A stretch of 64,000 nt of DNA from an uncultured SAR92 cluster bacterium. Its GTDB lineage: Bacteria; Pseudomonadota; Gammaproteobacteria; Pseudomonadales; Porticoccaceae. Location: positions 95,718 through 159,717 of the forward strand of contig CABZOI010000003.1 of NCBI GenBank assembly GCA_902527245.1, given 5' to 3'. The notes under the pieces are model-generated. The model saw only the letters and a list, made by a program, of their open reading frames with translations, did not search any database and was not told where the DNA came from. Made by a program: the position numbers and the translations under genes. This document shows positions 49,236 to 58,948 of the stretch, piece by piece. Position 1 is the first letter of the stretch. The number at the start of each line of letters is the position of its first letter.

Positions 49236-49381
49236 TTCTCTCTTCTAAGCTCAAATTCGACTAGATACTCCATTATTGTTTTGATTTAAGCTTCATATTT
49301 CTTTAGTTTTAACTCTTAAATATTGCGAATGGGTATAAACATCAGATAAAGTCTTTTGAAAACTTATTTAGGGGTCTAATA

Positions 49382-52249
49382 ATGACATTTTTGTTCAACC
49401 GTCTTCTTGTTGTATTTCTCATATTGTTACCTTCAGTAGTGGTTCATTCGTCACTTGTTATGAAGCCAACCTTGGATTCTGACCTCATATACATGGATTC
49501 GATATTAGGTGACGATTACGTTGATTCAATTTCCGAACCGATAGATGTTTTAGGCTTTGAAGTGGGTGCCCGTATGGCGTCTCCTCTGCAGATAACAAAT
49601 TCATTGAAGACCTGGGAAACACAGTCTGATCGTTTAAAAGTGGTTGAATATGCGCGCTCTCACGAGAATAGGCCATTACATGCAGCTTTTATTTCCTCAC
49701 CGAAAAATTTAGCTCGGCTGGATGAAATAAAAAGAGGGGTAAAGAGTCTATCTGATCCGAGAACCACTAGTGATTCTGCGGCGGCTGAAATTATCAGGGA
49801 TTTACCTGCAATTGCTTGGATGGCATATTCGATTCACGGAAATGAAACCTCGGGTGCAGATGCTGCGCTTGCAGCTATTTATCACCTCATCGCCACCGAG
49901 GATGAAAAGACGGCAGCAATGCTTGATAACATGGTTGTTGTAATTGACCCATTAATGAATCCGGATGGACGAGATCGATTTGCAAAGTCACTTGAACAGT
50001 ATCGAGGTACTGCACCTAACGTTGACGATCAATCTCTTCTGCACACGGGAGATTGGCCGTACGGTAGGACAAACCATTACTTTTTTGATTTGAACAGAGA
50101 TTTTTTCTTTCTTACTCAACCAGAGACTCAGGGAAGAGTGAGAATGATTAATGAATGGTATCCTCAGCTTATGATCGATGGTCATGAAATGGGCGCTCAG
50201 GATACTTTTTTAATGGGACCACCCCGACAACCTTTAAACAAAAATATCGATACAGACTTGCAAAAATGGGCGCACATATTTGCAAAAGAGCAAGCCGAAG
50301 CGTTCGATGTGAAAAATTGGAGGTATTACACCGGAGAGTGGTTTGAGAATCTTTATCCAGGTTATTCAAACTATTCAGAATATCGGGGCAGTATGCATAT
50401 TCTTTACGAACAATCCAGGATGGCTGAAGACGGTGTAAGACGGCCAGAAGGGACTGTTCAGACTTATAAAGAGTCGGTTCATCATCAATTTGTAAGCACA
50501 ATAGCTAATTTAGAGTCATTGGATCGACATTCCCAGGCGATGTACCAAGATTTTTGGGAGGGCAGAAAATACAACATTTCCAACAATAGTAAATTTTCAA
50601 ACCGCACTTTTGTAATATTAGCGTCCGATAATTATGGAAGATTGCATGATTTAGTGGATAGACTCAGAGCACAAGGGATCGAGCTATACAAGAACACCGA
50701 GTCGATTAAAGTTCCGGAAGCTACCCTTCAATCAGGGTTAAAATCAAAGAATTTTGTTATTCCAGAAAATAGTTTGATCATACCGAATCGCCAGCCTGAG
50801 GCACCACTGATTGCTGCAATCATGGAATTTGATTCTGAGCTAAGTAAATCGGTATTGATTGAGGAGAGGCAAAAAACTCTCAAAGATGGGTCTTCAATTA
50901 TGTATGACACCACCGCATGGAATTTTTCCATGATGTATGGTCTTCCAGCAGTAACAGTAAATCAAGAGATCACGGAAAATTTAGTGGTTTGGAATAGCGA
51001 GTCAAACAGAAAAAAACTCAACTCTAATGCAATAGCTTGGACGGTTGACGGCCACGATGATCGGTCGGTTGCATTTGCAGCGAGATTGATGGAGCGTGGT
51101 GTTAATGTGAGGGTCGTTGATGAGTCGACGAAGTTAAATGGGATCAGAATATCAAGAGGCAGTGTATTCGTCACATCCGTCGACAACCCTAACCTAATCA
51201 ATTTAAAGGAATTGATCTCGAGAGAAGCAAAAGATTTAGAGATTAATGTATCTTCAATAACTTCGGGTTACGGGGATGGCGATCTCCCCGATTGGGGTGG
51301 TAGACATTTCCGTCTTCTTAAAAAACCACAGATTGCAATTCTCAGTCATAGTGGATTCAACAGTTATGATGTTGGTGCTTCATGGTGGACTATTGATCAT
51401 CATTTAGGAATTAGACACAGCCAAATCAATGCGGCGTTTATGAATCGAGCCGATTTGAGACGATACAACACTATCGTAATTCCTAGCGGGAGTATTGATG
51501 TTGATGGGTCGGAGATGAAAGTCTTAACGGAGTGGGTAAAACAAGGGGGAACTCTTATCTCCCACGGTTGGAGCACAAACAGTTTAGTCTCGGAGGGCGG
51601 TATTGGTTCTGTTAGGCGGATTCAGGATACATTTGAGAAATCAAAAGACCACGATTTAGTTATTCAAAGGGAGTGGTTGGCCAGGTCAGAAAAATTAGAT
51701 ATGAATGTTGCCATGTCGCACACTGTAAATGTCGATAATGAATATCCTTGGGATACGGATGTAACTGCTTACACTAAAGAGGAGCTAGCAAAAAGAGATA
51801 AGTGGCAGTCTTTGTTTATGCCATCAGGTGCAATGGTTTCAGGGCGGGTTGATACCGAACATTGGTTGTCTTTTGGAACTCCTAGTACCTTACCTCTGCT
51901 TTATGCCAATCAGCCAGTTCTTATGACAGACGGATCCGCTGATGCTGTGGTTAGAGTTGGACAATTAGTTAAAAATTACGGCAATGATGAAGCACGAGCG
52001 TTAAATTGGTCTACTTTGCCTAAAGGATATGATATGCAAGTCAGGATGAGTGGTTTGGTATGGCCTGAGGCATCACAAAGAATCGCTAATTCTGCGTATT
52101 TGACACGAGAAAGATTAGGCAGGGGTCAAATAATATTATTCTCTGGGCAACCTAATTTCAGGGGTGCTACGCGTGGAACAACTCGCCTTTGGCTAAATGC
52201 ACTTGTTTATGGGTCAGGTCTTGGTACCTCCTCAATTATCAATCCTTAA
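49382..52249 (+). CDS. Secreted M14-family zinc carboxypeptidase with C-terminal GATase-like domain
   Basis: 955 residues. Signal peptide (about 1-22). The M14 domain shows zinc ligands HGNE near residue 151 and His in DGHEMG near 266, with PLMNPDGRDRF near 185, DLNRDFFFLTQPE near 235 and a likely catalytic Glu near 341. Residues about 640-955 resemble the glutamine-amidotransferase-like fold that follows M14 domains in this group (QIAILSHSG, YNTIVIPSG, GGTLISHGWS). It would trim peptides in the periplasm or outside. Confidence 0.9.
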   Translation: MTFLFNRLLVVFLILLPSVVVHSSLVMKPTLDSDLIYMDSILGDDYVDSISEPIDVLGFEVGARMASPLQITNSLKTWETQSDRLKVVEYARSHENRPLHAAFISSPKNLARLDEIKRGVKSLSDPRTTSDSAAAEIIRDLPAIAWMAYSIHGNETSGADAALAAIYHLIATEDEKTAAMLDNMVVVIDPLMNPDGRDRFAKSLEQYRGTAPNVDDQSLLHTGDWPYGRTNHYFFDLNRDFFFLTQPETQGRVRMINEWYPQLMIDGHEMGAQDTFLMGPPRQPLNKNIDTDLQKWAHIFAKEQAEAFDVKNWRYYTGEWFENLYPGYSNYSEYRGSMHILYEQSRMAEDGVRRPEGTVQTYKESVHHQFVSTIANLESLDRHSQAMYQDFWEGRKYNISNNSKFSNRTFVILASDNYGRLHDLVDRLRAQGIELYKNTESIKVPEATLQSGLKSKNFVIPENSLIIPNRQPEAPLIAAIMEFDSELSKSVLIEERQKTLKDGSSIMYDTTAWNFSMMYGLPAVTVNQEITENLVVWNSESNRKKLNSNAIAWTVDGHDDRSVAFAARLMERGVNVRVVDESTKLNGIRISRGSVFVTSVDNPNLINLKELISREAKDLEINVSSITSGYGDGDLPDWGGRHFRLLKKPQIAILSHSGFNSYDVGASWWTIDHHLGIRHSQINAAFMNRADLRRYNTIVIPSGSIDVDGSEMKVLTEWVKQGGTLISHGWSTNSLVSEGGIGSVRRIQDTFEKSKDHDLVIQREWLARSEKLDMNVAMSHTVNVDNEYPWDTDVTAYTKEELAKRDKWQSLFMPSGAMVSGRVDTEHWLSFGTPSTLPLLYANQPVLMTDGSADAVVRVGQLVKNYGNDEARALNWSTLPKGYDMQVRMSGLVWPEASQRIANSAYLTRERLGRGQIILFSGQPNFRGATRGTTRLWLNALVYGSGLGTSSIINP

Positions 52250-52276
52250 ACGGTTATCCCGCTATTTTTAGATAAA

Positions 52277-53539
52277 ATGAAATATATCTTGCTTATTGCT
52301 CTCATTCTTCTTAGTGGATGTTCAAACGAGATATCCAAAACTAAAGAAGAAGGGCATCAAAATAATGCGAATAATGCCGCAACTTTTTCTTGGTTGAAGC
52401 GGTGGGTATTGAATACATATATGAATTATTCGGTATTAACTGATACTCGTTCTGGTTTTGTTGTGATGTTTGCTCACAACGGCGAAGTCGTCTATGAAAA
52501 GGCAGTTGGCTGGGCAAATTTAGAGCTTAAAAAGCCTATGCAATTGGATACAAAAATGCGGTTCGCCTCGATGACGAAGCCGATCACCGCAGTCGCGGCG
52601 TTAATTCTAATAGAAAATCAACAGCTCAGTTTGGATGATCCAGTTTCGAAATATATTCCTGAATATAAAGATCTAAAAGTTTCAAAAAATGAAAGTTTGC
52701 GCCCTGATGGGAGTTTTGAAACAGAACCAGTCAACCCACCTCTAACAGTAAAACATCTTTTGACTTTCTCGTCTGGAATTGGTCCTGGATATACCTCCTC
52801 CACGGACTTACATCAGCACTGGTTAAAAAATGGCTTGAGGCAGCAAAAATCAGGTAATTTGTCAGAGCGAATAGAGCAGCTAGCCTCACTGCCTTTATTT
52901 GAGAATCCAGCATCAAAGTGGCGTTACGGAAGCTCAGCAGATGTGCTCGCAAGAGTAGTGGAGGTAGCTTCGGGAGTACCTTTTGATGTATTTCTTTATG
53001 AGAATATTTTTGAACCTTTGCGAATGCGAGATACCCGCTTTTTGCATGCTGTTTCAAATCGAGATGATTTGGCGGTTGTCTATACTCAAGCAGAGAACGG
53101 AGATTTAGAGCAAGCTCCGCTTCAAATTGATTCGAATTGGAACGAGGGTGGCTCAGGATTGGTTTCAACAGCCAGTGATTATATGCGCTTTGCACTTATG
53201 CTTTGGAATCAAGGTGAGTATGATGGGGTAAGAATACTATCAGAGGAAATGATATCAAACATGGCTCATCCTCATATCGAATCGGGTGTTTTTGAGAGCA
53301 GGGGTGCAGAAGGCCTCGGCTGGGGGCTTGGAATCGGGATCGTAACCGAAGAAGAGGCCTCTATACCTGGTAGTAAAGGGGATGTCTTCTGGGGTGGTTA
53401 TTATGGGACGACCTTTTTCGTTAGTCCAAGCACAAATTTAGTCGGCGTGATTCTCTCTCAAAATGAAATGAGTGAGTATAGCGGAGAATACCAAGTTCCT
53501 ATCTATACTGTGCAAGCAATCGCATTGTCTGGTCGTTAA
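52277..53539 (+). CDS. Beta-lactamase-fold serine hydrolase lipoprotein
   Basis: 420 residues. Lipoprotein signal MKYILLIALILLSGC. The class C beta-lactamase/PBP-type SxxK motif is SMTK near residue 98, and the YxN equivalent is YGSSAD near 217. The third box, normally HxG or KTG, reads GGYYGTTF near 375. The family includes esterases and D-aminopeptidases; beta-lactam hydrolysis is not implied. Located between the M14 peptidase and the beta-helix protein, it fits a set of envelope hydrolases. Confidence 0.85.
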   Translation: MKYILLIALILLSGCSNEISKTKEEGHQNNANNAATFSWLKRWVLNTYMNYSVLTDTRSGFVVMFAHNGEVVYEKAVGWANLELKKPMQLDTKMRFASMTKPITAVAALILIENQQLSLDDPVSKYIPEYKDLKVSKNESLRPDGSFETEPVNPPLTVKHLLTFSSGIGPGYTSSTDLHQHWLKNGLRQQKSGNLSERIEQLASLPLFENPASKWRYGSSADVLARVVEVASGVPFDVFLYENIFEPLRMRDTRFLHAVSNRDDLAVVYTQAENGDLEQAPLQIDSNWNEGGSGLVSTASDYMRFALMLWNQGEYDGVRILSEEMISNMAHPHIESGVFESRGAEGLGWGLGIGIVTEEEASIPGSKGDVFWGGYYGTTFFVSPSTNLVGVILSQNEMSEYSGEYQVPIYTVQAIALSGR

Positions 53540-53628
53540 GTCATAAATTTTGCGAGCGTTTTTTAATTTATCCACATTTAATGTCTGATCGGTTATAGTG
53601 ATTTTCCGATTATTTTACGAGAATCCAT

Positions 53629-56600
53629 TTGTTTAATAACAATAAGGTAATAAAGAGGCATTTTTGGTTTTGTCTCTCATTCTTGCTATCAACAAATCTT
53701 TTTGCTGTCGATTATTTTGTATCAGAGAATGGTTCAAATTCAAATTCTGGGACGTCAGAGTCAGAACCTTTTCTAACTATTGGAAAGGCGATGAATCTTA
53801 CAAGTCCAGGTGACACCGTTTATGTTATGAACGGTACTTACAGAAATACTGGGTATGGCAGCGGTATTGATGGATCGGATTTAACTAACGGTAATGTTGT
53901 GAGGATAACTGCCTCAGGATCTGAGGGTGCTTATATTACGCTCAGAAACTTGGAGGGACATAAACCAAAAATCCAATTCGATGGAGCAGGAGGAATAAAT
54001 CTCGCACCAAATACGAGTTACATCATTATTGAAGGTTTTGAGGTTGAGGGCCCCTCTCAGTTTATTACTTATGATCAAGCAATAGCAGATAGGAATTATA
54101 AGATTTCAGTAGCTGAAGATGAAGATGACAGCACTAGCTACGGTAACAATTATTTTGCAGGGCGAGGGATTTATGGGTATGGCCCGCATTCAAATGTAAT
54201 TGTCAAAAACAATATTGTTCACGATACCCCTGGCTCAGGCATACGCTTCAATGATTCAGACTACATGACGATCGAATACAATGAAGTCTACAACACCACA
54301 TGGTGGACTTCGTCCGCATCAAGTGCAATTGTTTATGCAGAATCCATAGCATTGGATGGAGATAATGGTTCTGAGATAAAAATGATCATGCGTGGAAATG
54401 TGGTTTATAACAATTGGAACCGTATTCCTTTTTATGTAACTCAGTTACCTGATAATGCCGGTGGACCTGGTGGAGATTATGGTACCGCATCACAAGATTA
54501 TATTTTAGATGGCCAAGGCTTATATGTAACTCGTAGCGATCCCTCGTATGCAGGAACATTTTTATTTGAAAATAACCTTTTAATTAATAACGGTAAAAAT
54601 GGTATAAATTTTGATCACTCCAAGGGTGCAAGTGCCATTTATCGAAATAACACTCTTTTCTTTAACGGGGTACACAATATTATTCAAGATTTATCTGTCG
54701 CTGATGGAAATCCTCGTCATGTTGGCAATAATAGAGTTGCAGGAATTTTGGCTAATGATGTGACGTCTGTTATCGTGGCAAACAATATTGTAGTTACTCG
54801 AGATAGTGATTACGCCGCACTTACTTTCCGTAATTTTTCCAATAAAGTTGTAACCAATAATATTTTTCGAAATGGAACGACGCCTGATAACTTCCCGCCT
54901 ACCGTACTCAATGTTGATCCTAAATTTGTTAGTGTGCCAGAGACAGTAGACGGTCCGATTGATGTTTCTGAGACAGATTTTTCGTTACGTTCTGACTCGC
55001 CAGCAATAAATGCTGGAAATCCAAATTACGCTGCAACACTTGATATAAATAAGAATTTACGACCCGCTGTGGGTGATACCATTTCCTCATCAAGCTTTGA
55101 GAATTCAGAGGATGGTTGGGCAGGATGGTCTTCTACCCTGAGCAGATCTTCTGATGAATATTTATCAGGTGCCAGAAGTTTGAAAGTTTCTGGGAGATCA
55201 TTTAATTACTCTAGCGCAAGGTTATATTTAGATGGTTCATTAACAGTTGGAGAAACCTATTCTTTTTCAGCGTGGATTAAACTGGCTGACGGCGGATCAG
55301 GTACAACAAAAGCTACGATAAGGAGTCAAACAGGAGACGATTCGCCTGTTTATACAGACTGGACCACGAGCGATCGTGCTGATAATACTGTTGTCGCATC
55401 TGACACTGAGTGGACGCAAATCTCTGGAGAGTATACTCATGAGACAGCTGTAGACAGTATTTTTGTTTACATTAAGGGACCTCAAGCAAGTGATGGTTTT
55501 TTCGATTATTACATTGATGATGTTTACATTATTCCAAAAGGATCAACTCCTCCAAGTTTTGGTTCAGATACAGACATTGTTGATTTGGGAGCCTACGAGT
55601 ATATCGTTGTCGATGCAGATGCTGACGGAATCGAAGATTCTGTTGATAACTGTCCGACCGTTTCAAATTCAGATCAAATAAACACTGATAATGATACATT
55701 GGGTAATGCGTGTGACGATGATGACGACGGTGACGGAGTCATTGACAGTGAAGATGCATTTCCACTAGACAGCACGGAGACAACCGATACTGACTCTGAC
55801 GGTATTGGCAACAATGCTGATACCGATGATGATGGTGATGGAGTCATTGACAGTGAAGACGCATTTCCACTAGACAATACGGAGACAACCGATACTGATT
55901 CTGACGGTATTGGCAATAATGCTGACACAGATGATGACGGTGATGGAGTCATTGACAGTGAAGACGCATTTCCACTAGACAACACTGAGACGACCGATAC
56001 TGACTTTGACGGGATTGGCAATAATGCTGACACAGACGATGATGGTGATGGAGTCATTGACAGTGAGGACGCATTTCCATTGGACAATACGGAGACGACC
56101 GACACGGATTCTGATGGCGTTGGAGATAACTCAGATGCATTTCCGAACAATAGCGCTTATACCATGGATAGTGATTCTGATGGCATGCCAGATCGTTGGG
56201 AAATAATTTACGGTTTGGATCCCAACGATCCGTCAGATGCCTCAAGTGACAATGATGGTGATGGGATTTCTGCTTTACAAGAATTTTTGAATGGTACTTC
56301 ACCGAATCAAGATGGAGAGTCGACTACTCTTGATATTGACGGTAATAATCGTTATGACGCATTGACCGATGGACTTTTAGTTTTGAGGAGTATGTTCGGC
56401 TTGACTGATGATGCTTTAATCGCTGGCACCGTCTCAGGAGATGCGATTTTTTCATCTTCGGCAGATATTCAATCGAGATACTTAACTATGGAAAATTCTT
56501 TGGATATTGATGCTGACGGTAAAGTGGACGCACTCACTGACGGCTTACTGATCCTTCGCTATCTTTTTGGTCTGAGGGGTGACACGCTAATTATCGGTGT

Positions 56601-56676
56601 AGTGTCGCCCGATGCTACACGTTCATCCTCAACAGATATCGAACAATATCTGTTGAATCTCGCTCCTGAAATTTAG
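53629..56676 (+). CDS. Secreted right-handed beta-helix protein with inserted carbohydrate-binding-like domain, type-3 repeats and dockerin-like C-terminus
   Basis: 1015 residues from a TTG start at 53629 (CGAGA six bases upstream; no ATG near). Signal peptide to about residue 26 (LFA-VDYF). The parallel beta-helix (about 27-480) shows PFLTIGKAMNLTSPGDTVYVMNGTY and repeated NNIV/NNIF turns, the polysaccharide-lyase-like or DUF1565 pattern. A CBM4/9-like beta-sandwich (about 485-640, SSFENSEDGWAGW...YIDDVYI) is inserted before the terminal helix motif VDLGAYEY. Type-3 repeats (about 660-860) and two dockerin-like units (near 901 and 958) follow. A sulfatase gene directly downstream suggests a sulfated polysaccharide target. 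Confidence 0.85.
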   Translation: MFNNNKVIKRHFWFCLSFLLSTNLFAVDYFVSENGSNSNSGTSESEPFLTIGKAMNLTSPGDTVYVMNGTYRNTGYGSGIDGSDLTNGNVVRITASGSEGAYITLRNLEGHKPKIQFDGAGGINLAPNTSYIIIEGFEVEGPSQFITYDQAIADRNYKISVAEDEDDSTSYGNNYFAGRGIYGYGPHSNVIVKNNIVHDTPGSGIRFNDSDYMTIEYNEVYNTTWWTSSASSAIVYAESIALDGDNGSEIKMIMRGNVVYNNWNRIPFYVTQLPDNAGGPGGDYGTASQDYILDGQGLYVTRSDPSYAGTFLFENNLLINNGKNGINFDHSKGASAIYRNNTLFFNGVHNIIQDLSVADGNPRHVGNNRVAGILANDVTSVIVANNIVVTRDSDYAALTFRNFSNKVVTNNIFRNGTTPDNFPPTVLNVDPKFVSVPETVDGPIDVSETDFSLRSDSPAINAGNPNYAATLDINKNLRPAVGDTISSSSFENSEDGWAGWSSTLSRSSDEYLSGARSLKVSGRSFNYSSARLYLDGSLTVGETYSFSAWIKLADGGSGTTKATIRSQTGDDSPVYTDWTTSDRADNTVVASDTEWTQISGEYTHETAVDSIFVYIKGPQASDGFFDYYIDDVYIIPKGSTPPSFGSDTDIVDLGAYEYIVVDADADGIEDSVDNCPTVSNSDQINTDNDTLGNACDDDDDGDGVIDSEDAFPLDSTETTDTDSDGIGNNADTDDDGDGVIDSEDAFPLDNTETTDTDSDGIGNNADTDDDGDGVIDSEDAFPLDNTETTDTDFDGIGNNADTDDDGDGVIDSEDAFPLDNTETTDTDSDGVGDNSDAFPNNSAYTMDSDSDGMPDRWEIIYGLDPNDPSDASSDNDGDGISALQEFLNGTSPNQDGESTTLDIDGNNRYDALTDGLLVLRSMFGLTDDALIAGTVSGDAIFSSSADIQSRYLTMENSLDIDADGKVDALTDGLLILRYLFGLRGDTLIIGVVSPDATRSSSTDIEQYLLNLAPEI
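55720..56139 (+). repeat. Four tandem 105-base repeats
   Basis: Units begin at 55720, 55825, 55930 and 56035. Each encodes 35 residues starting DDDGDGVIDSEDAFPLD and continuing (S/N)TETTDTDSDG(I/V)GNN. Copies differ mostly at third positions; the last diverges at its end. The near identity points to recent expansion or recombination within the gene. Confidence 0.95.
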
Positions 56677-56692
56677 ATTTTCGACTAATTAG

Positions 56693-58144
56693 ATGAATCA
56701 TAGATTTATAAAATTGCTGTTATTGCTAATTATCAGCGTAAGTGCTTTGCAATCTTTAGCGGATGAAAATCAAGTAACGTCACCAAATTTTATTGTCATT
56801 GTTTTGGATGATTTCGGCTGGAGTAGCTTGTCAATATCAATGGATAATAGATTTCCAAATGCTAAGAGTGACTATTACGAAACACCCAATATAAATAAAA
56901 TATTGAATCGTGGTATTCGGTTTTCTAACGGGTATGCATCCTCGCCCGTATGCTCTCCCACTCGGTATAGTATTCAATTTGGAAAGGACCCTGCATCACT
57001 GGGTCGAACGAGAGGTCTTGGTCCCAATCGTGTCGATCATGATCAGGTTGGTATAGCTCAAGTTTTAAAGGCTGTTAATAAAAATTATCAGACAGCTCAT
57101 TTTGGTAAATGGCACATAGACGCTGATCCCTCTCAATATGGATATGATTATCATGATGGTCAAACGGGAAATAAGGAGGGTGGATTTGACAATAGTAAAA
57201 ATAATCGACAGTGGGTTGGTTATGCATCAAAAGACCCAAAATTAGTAAATCAACTTACTTCAAGAACAGTTGAGTTTATTAGAACTTCTGTTGCAGAAAA
57301 AAAACCGTTTTTTGTACAACTTTCTCACTATGCAGTGCACTCCGACATTGTTTATTCTGAAAACTCTTTTGAAAGACTCAGTGGACAAAAAAAAGGTGTT
57401 GTTCACGAGGATCAAGGTTTTGCAGCGATGGTTTATGATCTTGATAAGTCAATTGGTGGATTACTTGATGTCTATGATGAACTCAATTTAAACGACAATA
57501 CTTACGTAATCTTAGTTTCAGATAATGGCGGTATGCCAGTATTGCCTCAGCAGGTCAATTTGGGGCGTCCGTATAAAATGGGTTTAAATTATCCGCTTTT
57601 GAGGGGTAAGTGGGATCTTTTGGAGGGAGGCATCAGAATACCATTTGCAGCAATGGGACCTGGGGTAGAGTCAAATACGCAAAGTGATATTCCTGTTATT
57701 ACCCACGATATTTTGCCAACAATCGCTGATTTGGCAAATGCATATGATCTCAAACCCGATGGTATTAACGGCGTCAGCATCAAAAAATTGTTTTTTAATC
57801 CTAAAAGTCAATTACACAGAGAGCCAAATTTTTTAATATTTCATTATCCACATTATAATCGGGTGGGTATTAATGAGCCTCACTCTGCAATCCGAGAGGA
57901 TGAATATAAGCTCATAAAGTTCCCAATTTCGAACAGACATTTACTTTTTAAAATTACCGAAGATATCGGTGAGGAGAGGGATCTTTCCAACATTTTTCCC
58001 GAGATAGTTGCAAAATTAGACAAAAATTTATCTGATTTTCTTGAATCAGTAAATGCAGAAAAACCTGAAGACGCATACAACTGGGAGACAGTTGGTAAGC
58101 GAGGAAAAGAGAGGACCAAATTTTTTAAAAGGTATGATAACTAG
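56693..58144 (+). CDS. Formylglycine-dependent sulfatase
   Basis: 483 residues. Signal peptide (about 1-23, SLA-DEN). The N-terminal metal site is VLDDFGWSS near residue 36 and the sulfatase signature is CSPTR near 87, in which Cys becomes formylglycine; GKWHIDADP near 139 is the second signature. It removes sulfate esters, likely from a polysaccharide given its position 16 bases after the beta-helix protein. The maturase is not in the window. The exact S1 subfamily cannot be assigned by eye. Confidence 0.93.
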   Translation: MNHRFIKLLLLLIISVSALQSLADENQVTSPNFIVIVLDDFGWSSLSISMDNRFPNAKSDYYETPNINKILNRGIRFSNGYASSPVCSPTRYSIQFGKDPASLGRTRGLGPNRVDHDQVGIAQVLKAVNKNYQTAHFGKWHIDADPSQYGYDYHDGQTGNKEGGFDNSKNNRQWVGYASKDPKLVNQLTSRTVEFIRTSVAEKKPFFVQLSHYAVHSDIVYSENSFERLSGQKKGVVHEDQGFAAMVYDLDKSIGGLLDVYDELNLNDNTYVILVSDNGGMPVLPQQVNLGRPYKMGLNYPLLRGKWDLLEGGIRIPFAAMGPGVESNTQSDIPVITHDILPTIADLANAYDLKPDGINGVSIKKLFFNPKSQLHREPNFLIFHYPHYNRVGINEPHSAIREDEYKLIKFPISNRHLLFKITEDIGEERDLSNIFPEIVAKLDKNLSDFLESVNAEKPEDAYNWETVGKRGKERTKFFKRYDN

Positions 58145-58171
58145 ACCATTCAGTGGGGTTTAAATTTTTAA

Positions 58172-58798
58172 ATGGCTCAAAAAGATATCGTTCATAAAGT
58201 TCCGTTGCATACTTTGAAAAGTACTGATGAGGTGCGAGACCTCTATGATGATTGGTCAAAAAATGATAAATACAATCAAGATATGATCGATTGGAAATAT
58301 TCAGGGCCTAAGGAAGTTGTTTCTGCTTTTTTACCTCACGCTCCTAACAAGGGCATAAAAATTTTGGATGCAGGTTGTGGATCAGGTTTGGTGGGTGAGG
58401 AGTTATCAAAAGAGGGATATAGCATAATTCATGGTGCAGATATCGCAGCCAAATTAATGAATTCAATACCCGCTGGAATATATCAGGCACTTCATAACGT
58501 TGATTTGAATAAACCCATTAACTTCACTGATGATTTTTTTGACGCTGTCTTGTGTGTTGGCACATTTACATTTGGCCATGTTAAAGCGAAAGCGCTCAGT
58601 GAATTCACACGGATAGTAAAATCTGGAGGCATTATTGGTTTTACAATTAATGAAGGAGTCTTTCTGGATCATGGATTTAAATCTGAGCTAGATCACTTGG
58701 TTATTCAAAAAAAAATAACCCAGCTAGATTTTTATTTATCTGACTACCTTTCTTCGAAAGGAGTTAAAGCTTGGTTAGGTATCTATCAGGTCAATTAA
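58172..58798 (+). CDS. Class I SAM-dependent methyltransferase
   Basis: 208 residues. Motif I ILDAGCGSGLVGEEL near residue 65, motif II region DAVLCVGTF near 126 and KSGGIIGFTINEG near 150 define the Rossmann methyltransferase fold; overall it resembles the METTL27-like small-molecule group. No signal peptide. Substrate unknown. It follows the sulfatase by 27 bases and is probably on the same transcript. Confidence 0.85.
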   Translation: MAQKDIVHKVPLHTLKSTDEVRDLYDDWSKNDKYNQDMIDWKYSGPKEVVSAFLPHAPNKGIKILDAGCGSGLVGEELSKEGYSIIHGADIAAKLMNSIPAGIYQALHNVDLNKPINFTDDFFDAVLCVGTFTFGHVKAKALSEFTRIVKSGGIIGFTINEGVFLDHGFKSELDHLVIQKKITQLDFYLSDYLSSKGVKAWLGIYQVN

Positions 58799-58827
58799 AT
58801 TTTTAGCTTATTGAGATGATCTTTTAG

Positions 58828-58935
58828 TTAATAAATTAAATTCCAACTGAGATAAAAGAGGAACCAAGACGCTAAAACTGCAAATGCCAGAATAAGCGCC
58901 TTGGATCCTACTGAGGAAAGTTTGACTTTAATCAT
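58828..58935 (-). CDS. 35-residue membrane microprotein under a Fur-type promoter
   Basis: An ATG at 58935 opens 35 codons: a short basic N-terminus (MIKVKLSSVGSK), then a hydrophobic helix (ALILAFAVLASWFLFYLSW) and a TAA at 58828. AAGGA lies five bases upstream. A near-consensus promoter with an overlapping Fur box sits just before it, which is the main reason to believe it. I do not recognise the family. If real, it is an inner-membrane peptide made when iron is scarce. Confidence 0.65.
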   Translation of the reverse strand: MIKVKLSSVGSKALILAFAVLASWFLFYLSWNLIY

Positions 58936-58948
58936 CGTGTTCCTTATT

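Noticed and set aside
48575..49273. 232-codon minus-strand frame
   Set aside because: Antisense shadow of the metzincin C-terminus, Ser-rich because the coding strand is GAT-rich; no independent signals.
55720..56139. CRISPR array
   Set aside because: Repeats are contiguous 105-base units without unique spacers, in frame within a gene.
55674..56150. 158-codon open frame on the minus strand through the tandem repeats
   Set aside because: It is the complement of the Asp-rich repeats and consists of Ser/Pro/Val repeats dictated by them; no ribosome site.
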